This document shows positions 9,154-16,502 of a DNA stretch of 64,000 nucleotides, in pieces. Position 1 is the stretch's first letter. Every line of letters starts with the position of its first letter. Where the stretch lies: the NCBI GenBank assembly GCA_023450615.1, contig JAEXGT010000073.1:10217-74216 (forward strand). Reading direction: 5' to 3'. The DNA comes from Pseudomonadota bacterium. GTDB taxonomy: Bacteria; Pseudomonadota; Alphaproteobacteria; Rhizobiales; Beijerinckiaceae. Under the pieces are notes generated by a model that was given only the letters and a program-made list of their open reading frames with translations, had not been told where the DNA came from and did no database searches. The position numbers were made by a program, and so were the translations under genes.

Positions 9154-9951
9154 ATGTTGGTCGACAGCCATTGCCACCTGGATTTCCCGGATCTTCAGTC
9201 CCGCCTGCCCGAGATTCTGGAGGCTGCTCAAGCCGCTGATGTCGCTCGGCTGGTCACGATCTCCACCCATGTGGCTCGCTATGACACCTACAGGGCCTTG
9301 GCCGAGGCGAACGATGCCGTATTCTTCACGGTAGGTACGCATCCGCATAATGCTGCCGAGGAGCCGGATGTGCCGGCTGCGCGCCTCGTGGAGCTTTCCG
9401 CCCATCCGCGCTGCATCGCCCTCGGCGAGGCGGGCCTGGACTATCACTACGACAAGAGCCCCCGGGACGTGCAGCGGAAGGTTTTCCGGACGCATATCGA
9501 GGCTGCTCAGGAAACAGGCTTGCCGCTTGTCATCCATGCCCGGAACGCCGACGAGGATATGATCGAGATTCTGTCGGAGGAGATGGGGCGAGGGCGGTTC
9601 AGTGCCGTTCTGCATTGTTTCTCATCCGGCGAGAAGCTGGCGCAGGTCGGCGTGGAACTCGGACTTTACGTGTCGTTCTCCGGCATCCTGACCTTCCGGA
9701 ATTCCGAGGACATTCGCCGGATAGCCGCCGCCGTGCCCCATGACAGGCTGCTCGTCGAAACCGATGCGCCATATCTCGCCCCGGTGCCGTTCCGCGGCAA
9801 GACCAATGAGCCCGCTTATGTGGCCCATACCGCTCGCGTGCTTGCGGAGGTTATTGGCGTTTCAAATGACGAGATCGCGAAGATCACAACTGACAATTTC
9901 TACCGCTTGTTTTCCAAGGCTGCGCAGGCCGACCTGACTCGGGAAAAATGA
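9154..9951 (+). CDS. tatD: TatD-family metal-dependent hydrolase (DNase)
   Basis: TatD proteins are TIM-barrel metallo-hydrolases with 3'-5' exonuclease activity. The metal ligands are visible: DSHCHLD at residues 4-10, GEAGLDYH in the middle, VIHARNA, HCFS, and the late VETDAPYLAP. The 265 residues match the family length. The stop overlaps the start of the next gene (ATGA, 9948-9951), a coupling also seen in relatives where tatD precedes a metallo-beta-lactamase-fold gene. Confidence 0.95.
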   Translation: MLVDSHCHLDFPDLQSRLPEILEAAQAADVARLVTISTHVARYDTYRALAEANDAVFFTVGTHPHNAAEEPDVPAARLVELSAHPRCIALGEAGLDYHYDKSPRDVQRKVFRTHIEAAQETGLPLVIHARNADEDMIEILSEEMGRGRFSAVLHCFSSGEKLAQVGVELGLYVSFSGILTFRNSEDIRRIAAAVPHDRLLVETDAPYLAPVPFRGKTNEPAYVAHTARVLAEVIGVSNDEIAKITTDNFYRLFSKAAQADLTREK

Positions 9952-10745
9952 CCCTGACATTAACCATACTGGGCTGCGGTTCTTCGGCTGGAGTGCCCCG
10001 TGTCGGCGTCGGCTGGGGAGCGTGCGATCCTTCAAACCCCAAGAACCGCCGCCGCCGCTGCTCCGTTCTTGTTGAGAAGCAAAGCGCAGACGCTACGACA
10101 ACCGTTCTTGTCGATACGACGCCCGATCTCCGGGACCAACTGCTTGGCGCGGATGTGAAGCGCCTCGATGCGGTTCTGTACACCCATGAGCATGCGGACC
10201 ACACCCATGGTATCGACGACCTGCGGCCGCTGGTCATCGCCATGCGCAAGCGCATCCCGGTCTATGCCGACCGCATGACGAGCGAGTTGCTACAGTTGCG
10301 GTTCGGTTATTGTTTCGAAACGCCGGCAGGAAGCAGCTACCCGCCGATCTTGGACATGAAGCAGCTCAAGCCCGGTGTCATGACGACGATATCCGGGCCG
10401 GGAGGCTCGCTGGAGGCGATACCGTTCCGGATGATTCATGGCGATATCGATGCCTTGGGCTTCCGCTTCGGGAACGTGGCCTATGCACCTGATGTCAGCA
10501 CGATGCCCGAAGAAAGCTTGGTTTATCTCCAAGGCCTAGATGTCCTCATCCTCGATGCCTTGCGCTACACGCCGCACCCAACGCATTTCTCCGTCGCCGA
10601 GGCGCTGGAGCTGATTGACAAGGTCCGGCCGAGGCGCGCCATCCTCACCAACCTGCACACGGATCTGGATTACGAAACATTGCGCCGGGAGTTGCCGCCG
10701 CAGATCGAGCCTGCCTATGACGGGCTGCAGATCTCAGTCGGCTAG
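9948..10745 (+). CDS. MBL-fold metallo-hydrolase, PhnP-like
   Basis: The metallo-beta-lactamase fold is shown by the signature THEHADH near residue 80, the later MIHGD, a Leu-Asp-Ala-Leu-Arg strand carrying the bridging Asp, and a late TNLHTDLD histidine. The N-terminus TILGCGSSAGVPR and overall length resemble PhnP-type cyclic phosphodiesterases. The substrate cannot be read from context: the gene is coupled to tatD by a 4-base overlap and no phosphonate genes are nearby. Confidence 0.88.
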   Translation: MTLTLTILGCGSSAGVPRVGVGWGACDPSNPKNRRRRCSVLVEKQSADATTTVLVDTTPDLRDQLLGADVKRLDAVLYTHEHADHTHGIDDLRPLVIAMRKRIPVYADRMTSELLQLRFGYCFETPAGSSYPPILDMKQLKPGVMTTISGPGGSLEAIPFRMIHGDIDALGFRFGNVAYAPDVSTMPEESLVYLQGLDVLILDALRYTPHPTHFSVAEALELIDKVRPRRAILTNLHTDLDYETLRRELPPQIEPAYDGLQISVG

Positions 10746-10817
10746 TTTGCCGCGTGTGACTTTTGGCAACGGGAATGGATGTAGCGCGTTAGGTGGGAAG
10801 CCCCATGGGAGTTCGCT

Positions 10818-11402
10818 ATGCGCCGTCTTCTCCTGCTCTGTGTCTCTGTCCTTCCTCTCGTCGCCTTTACTGCTGAGCAAGCGTCGGCCCAGCCGCGGTT
10901 CAGGCCGGGCGGCGGTTTTCAGGGGCCGGGGCCAGGCATGCGTCCTATTGGGCCCGGTCCAAGACTGGCGCCGGGCCCGGGACGTCCCATAGGTGTGAGA
11001 CCGGGGGGCTTCGCGCTCAATCGCCCTCCGCAATTCGGTCCGCCCGGTTCTCGCTGGCAAGGCAGGCCTGGTCCCTGGCGCCCAGGCCCAGGCTGGAGGC
11101 CCGGCCCTTATTACCCGCGCCCCTATGCGAGACGCGGCTATTGGGGATGGGGCGGCTATTATCCCGATTATTACGACGGTTGGGGATGGGGTGCAGCTGG
11201 GCTCGTGACCGGGTTGGCCCTTGGAGCCGTTGCTGCAGCCCCGGCCTATCCTGTTTACGCGACGCCTGCGCCGTCGCCCATTGGCGGCTATTGTGCGACG
11301 CCTGTGCGGACCTGCGCGCTTATCAATCCTGCGCCCATTGGGGGCGGCTGCTCGTGCCGTGTTCCAGGCGGTCGTGCGAGAGGAAGCGTCGTGGGGCCGT
11401 GA
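10818..11402 (+). CDS. Secreted Gly/Pro-rich protein of unknown function
   Basis: A clear signal peptide spans residues 1-25 (LLLLCVSVLPLVAFTAEQASA), with cleavage expected before QPRF. The mature protein is low-complexity, dominated by Gly, Pro, Arg and aromatic residues (repeats of the PGPG and RPGP kind), then a Tyr/Trp/Gly-rich stretch (YWGWGGYYPDYYDGWGWG), one hydrophobic segment (AAGLVTGLALGAVAAAPAY), and a tail with five Cys. Similar small secreted proteins are frequent in Hyphomicrobiales, usually without known function. The start follows GGGAG seven bases upstream. Confidence 0.7.
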   Translation: MRRLLLLCVSVLPLVAFTAEQASAQPRFRPGGGFQGPGPGMRPIGPGPRLAPGPGRPIGVRPGGFALNRPPQFGPPGSRWQGRPGPWRPGPGWRPGPYYPRPYARRGYWGWGGYYPDYYDGWGWGAAGLVTGLALGAVAAAPAYPVYATPAPSPIGGYCATPVRTCALINPAPIGGGCSCRVPGGRARGSVVGP

Positions 11403-11886
11403 GGTCTCCGCCGCGCTGCCGGACCTTCTCACAGCGGGGAAAAGCTAGGGGTAGGGCTCTCCCGAATACTGCACATTTCGAACTCCGGAGAGCCAGCAGA
11501 AGCTGACTGATGGAGCCGTCACACAGCCAGTCGGTTTCCAAGGACGGTCCTTGTGTGGGACGATCCGACGGCCCTGGTTGCGGTCTCAGTCTAGGAAGAT
11601 GCCATTGCCGATCCGCAGATCTTCAGCGTCGCGGAATGGCACTCGAGGATAACGGGCGAAGATGTCTTAGACTCGGATGGGAGCGGCTGCGTTCCTTAGA
11701 CTGTCGCTATAGATATTGGTTCCATAATATATCTTATGCGAATTATATATTGGGATTCTATGGCTCCCCTTCGCTACTGTTCCCTATCGTACGGAGCGCG
11801 CGGAGATCAGACGAAGCCTCGATTTGTCTGATCTCGATGGGTTTCAAGCGGCTACCTGTTGGCCCTCATCATGGGTCACGGCTAGG
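11403..11886. other. Non-coding stretch with hairpin and a possible gene remnant
   Basis: No intact gene is visible between the Gly/Pro-rich protein and osmC. A 10-bp perfect inverted repeat, GAGATCAGAC (11803-11812) and GTCTGATCTC (11826-11835), lies downstream of osmC and may end its transcript, though no T-run follows. On the minus strand, 11666-11586 encodes a 25-codon protein-like tail (IFARYPRVPFRDAEDLRI and on) bounded by stops, possibly a decayed gene end. The stretch 11700-11760 is strikingly AT-rich. Confidence 0.4.
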
Positions 11887-12309
11887 CTATGCGTTCTCCT
11901 CAAGGACCTCCCAGCTATGGGTGATGTCGGCAACTGCCCCGAGCATGATGGACGCCGAACAGTATTTGTCCTTGGAGAGCTCTATGGCGCGCTCGACCTT
12001 GGCTGGCGCCAGATTGCGCCCCTTGACGCGGTATTCCACGTGAATCGAAGTGAAGACCTTCGGGTCGGCTTCCGCCCGCTCTCCACTGACCTCGACCTCG
12101 CAATCCGTGACTTCCTCGCGCCCCTTACGGAGGATCTGGACGACATCGAAAGCCGTGCAGCCGCCAAGGCCGATCAGCAGCATCTCCATGGGCCGGATAC
12201 CAAGATTGCGGCCGCCATATTCCGGGGCCCCATCCATGACAACGGCATGCCCGCTGCCGGATTCCCCAACGAACATCATGCCGTCAACCAGTTTGATCCG
12301 CGCCTTCAT
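11887..12309 (-). CDS. OsmC-family protein
   Basis: OsmC/Ohr-type proteins reduce organic hydroperoxides with two cysteines. Here one Cys lies in LIGLGGCTAFDVV (about residue 47) and the second in KDKYCSASIML (about residue 112), the expected spacing for the thiol pair. The 140-residue length fits. I start at 12309 because the minus strand shows AGGAGAGGTG just upstream; a longer frame from 12348 has no such site. It is more like the YhfA/OsmC branch than Ohr, an assignment I hold loosely. Confidence 0.88.
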   Translation of the reverse strand: MKARIKLVDGMMFVGESGSGHAVVMDGAPEYGGRNLGIRPMEMLLIGLGGCTAFDVVQILRKGREEVTDCEVEVSGERAEADPKVFTSIHVEYRVKGRNLAPAKVERAIELSKDKYCSASIMLGAVADITHSWEVLEENA

Positions 12310-12412
12310 ACTTTCACCTCTCCTGAAAATCTCATGGCCTTTGATCATCTTTTGTCCTGATTCCCCACTGGAATCGGGCTATGAGACGCGCGGTCAGTGA
12401 GGAAATCCTGGA

Positions 12413-13246
12413 ATGAAGCCTTCATCCGACATCACGCGCCTCCTGGAAATTATGGCGGCTCTGCGGACGCCCAAGACAGGCTGCCCCTGGGATCTGGAGC
12501 AGGATTTCGCATCGATTGCCCCTTACACCCTTGAGGAAGCCTATGAGGTCGTGGATGCGATCGAACGTGGTGATCTTACCGATCTTCGGGACGAGCTGGG
12601 CGACCTGCTGCTTCAGGTCGTGTTTCATGCCCGTATGGCCGAGGAACAAGGGGTCTTCGCTTTTCCCGATGTAGTCGAAGCCATTACGCGAAAGCTGATC
12701 CGCCGCCACCCGCATGTGTTCGGAGATGCGAAGGATCTGGCCCCGGAGCAGGTCAAGATTCTCTGGGATGAGATCAAGCGCGCCGAGAAAGACGAGCGAC
12801 GCTTGGCACGAGAGAAGATGGGACTCCCGCCAGAGGCTCATGAGGCTGGATTCCTTGGAGGGATTCCAACGGCCCTGCCCGCCCTGACACGAGCGCAGAA
12901 GTTGACGACCAAAGCCGCCAAGGTCGGGTTCGACTGGCCAGACGCGACTCAGGTAATCGACAAGATTCACGAGGAGTTAGAAGAGGTTAAAGAGGCATCT
13001 TCAACCGGCAAGAGAGAGCGCATCGAGGACGAAATCGGCGATCTATTATTCTCGGTTGCCAACCTTGCACGCCACTACGGCATCGATCCGGAAACGGCTT
13101 TGCGGCATACCAATGCCAAGTTCGAACGACGTTTCGGAGCAGTCGAGGTGGCGCTGAAGCAGCAAAACCGTACGCTGAACGAAGCCTCTCTCGATGAGAT
13201 GGAAGAGCTCTGGGTCAAGGCGAAGCTGGACGAGCGAAGGGCCTAA
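12413..13246 (+). CDS. mazG: Nucleoside triphosphate pyrophosphohydrolase MazG
   Basis: MazG hydrolyses (d)NTPs to monophosphates, cleaning nucleotide pools and modulating stress signalling. The tandem MazG domains are visible. The first has CPWDLEQDFAS, EEAYEVVDAI and the EL..LLQVVFHA block; the second has KVGFDWPD and EELEEV.EA..E.EIGDLLFSVANLARH. The 277 residues match the two-domain form. It converges with hflX, and the two reading frames overlap by four bases at their ends. Confidence 0.95.
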   Translation: MKPSSDITRLLEIMAALRTPKTGCPWDLEQDFASIAPYTLEEAYEVVDAIERGDLTDLRDELGDLLLQVVFHARMAEEQGVFAFPDVVEAITRKLIRRHPHVFGDAKDLAPEQVKILWDEIKRAEKDERRLAREKMGLPPEAHEAGFLGGIPTALPALTRAQKLTTKAAKVGFDWPDATQVIDKIHEELEEVKEASSTGKRERIEDEIGDLLFSVANLARHYGIDPETALRHTNAKFERRFGAVEVALKQQNRTLNEASLDEMEELWVKAKLDERRA

Positions 13247-14655
13247 ACGACCTTTGCGTTAGGGAACCGGTTCAGGAACCGGGGCTCCTTGCCGGCAACC
13301 AGGCGCACATGGAGAAGGGTGTGTCCATTCTCCAGTGCCCTGCGCTCCAGAATCTCAGTATTTTCATGCAGCCATGCAAGCCCCTGCCCGTCTTCGGGAG
13401 CGACATTCACTTCGTATGTTTTCCTACCCAGGGCGAGATGCTGCTCTATAGTATCGAGAAGTTCGTCCATCCCCTCCCCGGTCAGAGCGGAAATGAGGAT
13501 CGGCCGCCGCTCGATACCTGTACGGTGGGAGGCAGTTGCGAGCCGCTCGCGGTCTGCCGGCGACAGCAGGTCTGCCTTGTTCCACACTTCGATGATCCGT
13601 CTGGTGTCATCGGGATCGATACCGAGCTCTCTGAGGACGACGTTCACGTCGCCAGCTTGAGCCTCGGTTTCGCCGTGCGAGACGTCTCGGACATGCAGGA
13701 GAATATCGGCCTCGACCACGTCTTCGAGGGTCGCACGGAAGGCCGCAACCAGCATGGTCGGCAGGTCAGAGATGAAGCCCACCGTATCCGACAGGATTGC
13801 CTTCTCGCCGTGAGGTAGATCGATAGCCCGGGTTGTCGGATCGAGGGTCGCGAACAGCATGTTCTCGGCCAGCACCTCTGCCCGTGTCATGCGGTTGAAC
13901 AGCGTCGACTTGCCGGCATTGGTGTAGCCCACGAGAGCCACGATAGGGTAAGGCACCCTCCTCCGGCTCGTGCGATGCAGGGAGCGGGTTTTGACCACGC
14001 CTTCGAGGTCGCGCTCGATACGGTTCATCCGTTCCTGGATCATGCGGCGGTCCGCCTCGATCTGCGTTTCGCCGGGACCGCCGAGAAAGCCGAAGCCGCC
14101 GCGCTGACGCTCCAAGTGGGTCCAGGAACGGACCAGCCGCCCCTTCTGATAGGATAGATGCGCCAGCTCGACCTGTAGCGTGCCCTCTTTGGTGCGTGCG
14201 CGCCGGCCGAAAATTTCCAGGATCAATCCGGTTCGGTCGATGACCTTGGCGCCCCAGGCCTTTTCGAGGTTGCGCTGCTGCACCGGGCTCAAGGCGCAAT
14301 CCATGACCACGAGCCCAATCTCTTCCGCCCGGATCAGGGCGGCCAGCTCATCCACCTTGCCGCTTCCGATATAGGTAGCGGGCCTTGGAGACGAGAGCGG
14401 TGCGATCAGGGATTGAACAACGGATAGATCGATAGCCAGCGCAAGCCCCGAAGCCTCGTCCAGGCGAGCCTCTGGCGGACGGGGATTGGATGTCTCTTCC
14501 TCCAGGTCACCGGAACTCATGCGGCGCCTTCGCGTCAGATAGGGGCCGACGACGAGCGTACGCGTTCCGGCCGCGACGTCCTTCTCAGGCTCGGCCAGTT
14601 CTGCGAGACGATGTTCCCCCGGAGTGCGCGGTTCGGTCACCTCAGGCCTTTTCAC
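13243..14655 (-). CDS. hflX: Ribosome-associated GTPase HflX
   Basis: HflX splits stalled or heat-damaged ribosomes. The N-terminal subdomain has SGKVDELAALI and the Gly-rich linker RGGFGFLGGPGETQIEADRR. The GTPase domain follows with G1 GYTNAGKST, G3 DTVGFISDLP and G4 NKAD. The 470 residues include a modest N-terminal extension. The start lies 14 bases inside the end of hfq, so hfq-hflX is a coupled operon, as in many proteobacteria. Confidence 0.95.
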   Translation of the reverse strand: MKRPEVTEPRTPGEHRLAELAEPEKDVAAGTRTLVVGPYLTRRRRMSSGDLEEETSNPRPPEARLDEASGLALAIDLSVVQSLIAPLSSPRPATYIGSGKVDELAALIRAEEIGLVVMDCALSPVQQRNLEKAWGAKVIDRTGLILEIFGRRARTKEGTLQVELAHLSYQKGRLVRSWTHLERQRGGFGFLGGPGETQIEADRRMIQERMNRIERDLEGVVKTRSLHRTSRRRVPYPIVALVGYTNAGKSTLFNRMTRAEVLAENMLFATLDPTTRAIDLPHGEKAILSDTVGFISDLPTMLVAAFRATLEDVVEADILLHVRDVSHGETEAQAGDVNVVLRELGIDPDDTRRIIEVWNKADLLSPADRERLATASHRTGIERRPILISALTGEGMDELLDTIEQHLALGRKTYEVNVAPEDGQGLAWLHENTEILERRALENGHTLLHVRLVAGKEPRFLNRFPNAKVV

Positions 14656-14896
14656 CAGCCTCGTCGATCTGGTCGAACAATTGGACGGGCTGTCCGGGCA
14701 TGATGGTGGAAATGGCGTGTTTGTAAACCAGCTGGGAATGACCGTCCCTGCGCAGGAGTACGCAGAAATTGTCGAACCAGGTAACGACTCCTTGGAGCTT
14801 CACGCCGTTTACAAGGAATATCGTCAGGGGAATCTTTTGCTTACGGACGTAGTTTAAAAACGTGTCCTGCAGATTCTGCGCGCGATCGCCCGCCAT
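14642..14896 (-). CDS. hfq: RNA chaperone Hfq
   Basis: Hfq is the hexameric Sm-like chaperone for small RNAs. The 84-residue protein has the Sm1 block (QDTFLNYVRKQKIPLTIFL) and Sm2 block with the diagnostic YKHAIST motif, then a short acidic tail as typical for alphaproteobacteria. It lies in the usual place between ntrX and hflX. Confidence 0.97.
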   Translation of the reverse strand: MAGDRAQNLQDTFLNYVRKQKIPLTIFLVNGVKLQGVVTWFDNFCVLLRRDGHSQLVYKHAISTIMPGQPVQLFDQIDEAGEKA

Positions 14897-15069
14897 TGAA
14901 GTTGCCTCGCCAACCCATCGCCGCCGGTCTTGGCTATTGGGCCGCCTGTATATGGTTGTCCGCTATCGTGCGGTCGTTGACCGGCCTGTCTATTACAGGG
15001 CGAAGTTGACCATTCGGCAAGAGGGTCGCGCGCGATCTCGCACGTTGGGAGCATATTTTCCGTGGATGA

Positions 15070-15105
15070 GGGCTGCGAAAAGCCGGTCACGGCTCTCCGC
15101 AGCCC
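15070..15105 (-). terminator. Hairpin between ntrX and hfq
   Basis: GGGCTGCG (15070-15077) pairs with CGCAGCCC (15098-15105), and an inner AGCCG/CGGCT helix extends it. It stands 27 bases beyond the ntrX stop on the minus strand. No T-run follows, so termination is plausible but not certain. The hfq promoter should lie between it and 14896. Confidence 0.4.
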
Positions 15106-15131
15106 CGCCATGGATAAAAAGAGATATATCG

Positions 15132-16502
15132 TTAGCCGCCGATTCCGAGGGATTTCAGCTTGCGATGCAGGGCCGAGCGCTCCATCCCGATGAACTCCGC
15201 TGTGCGGGAAATGTTACCGCTGAACCGGGCGATTTGAGCCAACAGGTATTCCCGCTCGAATATCTCACGCGCCTCGCGCAGGGGCATGCTCATGAGCTTC
15301 TCTCCGCCCGCCCCGCCCGGCGTAGTCGGAACGAGCGTACCGATTTCAGACGGCAGCATGTCCGCGGTGATCTCGGCTTCTGGATCGCCGGAACCAAGGA
15401 TCATCAGACGCTCGACATTGTTGCGCAGCTGGCGAACGTTGCCCGGCCAGTCATGGGACTGGAGGACAGCCATGGCGTCTTCCGCAATCCGCCGCTTGGG
15501 CAGGCCGGTGGTGGTGGAAATCTGGTCCATGAAGAACTCGATCAGCTCCGGCACATCCTCGCGCCGTTCCGCGAGAGACGGCACCCGGATCGGAATGACG
15601 CCGAGGCGATGGAAGAGATCTTCACGGAAATTCCCGGCAGCGATTTCCGCCGGCAGGTCACGGCTTGACGATGAGATGATGCGCACATCCACGTGCACGC
15701 GCGTTGTGCCGCCGACCCGCTGGAAGTTCTGATCCACAAGGACGCGCAGAATCCGGTTCTGCGTCTCCCGCGGCATGTCGGCGATTTCGTCGATATACAG
15801 GGTGCCGCCGTGCGCCTCCTCAAGAGCGCCGACGCGGCGTCCGCCGCCCCCCTCGCCTTCAGTGCCGAAGAGCTCAGCCTCCATGGTTTCGGGCGTGATA
15901 TTCGCCGCCGTCAACACGACGAATGGACCGTTGGTCCGTGTCGACATTCCGTGAATGGTGCGGGCCGTCAGTTCCTTGCCGGAGCCGGGCGCACCCGTAA
16001 TCAGAATGCGCGCATTCGTCGGCGCCGCACGCTCAACCGCCTGGCGAAGCTGATTGATGACGATGGACTTGCCGGCAATGCGGCTTGCCTGCACGGACCG
16101 GGAGCGAAGATCGCGCACCTCGCGCTTGAGACGGGATGCTTCCAATGCACGCTCGGCAACCAGCACGAGTCGATCTGCCTTGAATGGCTTCTCGATGAAA
16201 TCGTAAGCGCCCGCCTTGATGGCAGACACCGCGGTCTCGATGTTGCCGTGCCCCGAGATCATCACGACCGGAAGGTCAGGATGCTGCGACTTGATGATCT
16301 CCAGCACCTGAAGCCCATCCAGGCGGCTTCCCTGCAGCCAGATATCGAGGAAGACGAGGTGCGGCCGGCGGGCTTCGATGGCCGCCAGGGCGTCGTCCGA
16401 GGTGCCGGCTGTGCGTGTGCGATGGCCTTCATCCTCAAGGATGCCGGCCACCAGCTCACGAATGTCGGTTTCGTCATCGACGACGAGAATATCAGCGCTC
16501 AT
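15132..16502 (-). CDS. ntrX: Response regulator NtrX
   Basis: NtrX is the partner of sensor kinase NtrY, linked in alphaproteobacteria to nitrogen metabolism, redox and envelope control. The receiver domain (residues 1-120) has VVDDE, the phosphorylatable Asp in VFLDIWL, and EKPFKA. The AAA+ domain has Walker A TGAPGSGKE and Walker B GTLYIDEIAD. A Fis-type helix-turn-helix ends the protein (SRTAEFIGMERSALHRKL). The GAFTGA loop that contacts sigma54 is absent: the equivalent place reads GTEGEGGGGRRVGAL. The start at 16502 overlaps ntrY by four bases. Confidence 0.95.
   Translation of the reverse strand: MSADILVVDDETDIRELVAGILEDEGHRTRTAGTSDDALAAIEARRPHLVFLDIWLQGSRLDGLQVLEIIKSQHPDLPVVMISGHGNIETAVSAIKAGAYDFIEKPFKADRLVLVAERALEASRLKREVRDLRSRSVQASRIAGKSIVINQLRQAVERAAPTNARILITGAPGSGKELTARTIHGMSTRTNGPFVVLTAANITPETMEAELFGTEGEGGGGRRVGALEEAHGGTLYIDEIADMPRETQNRILRVLVDQNFQRVGGTTRVHVDVRIISSSSRDLPAEIAAGNFREDLFHRLGVIPIRVPSLAERREDVPELIEFFMDQISTTTGLPKRRIAEDAMAVLQSHDWPGNVRQLRNNVERLMILGSGDPEAEITADMLPSEIGTLVPTTPGGAGGEKLMSMPLREAREIFEREYLLAQIARFSGNISRTAEFIGMERSALHRKLKSLGIGG

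Noticed and set aside
11510..12043. 177-codon plus-strand open frame overlapping osmC
   Set aside because: Its 3' half is antisense to osmC and its 5' half has unusual composition without any motif.
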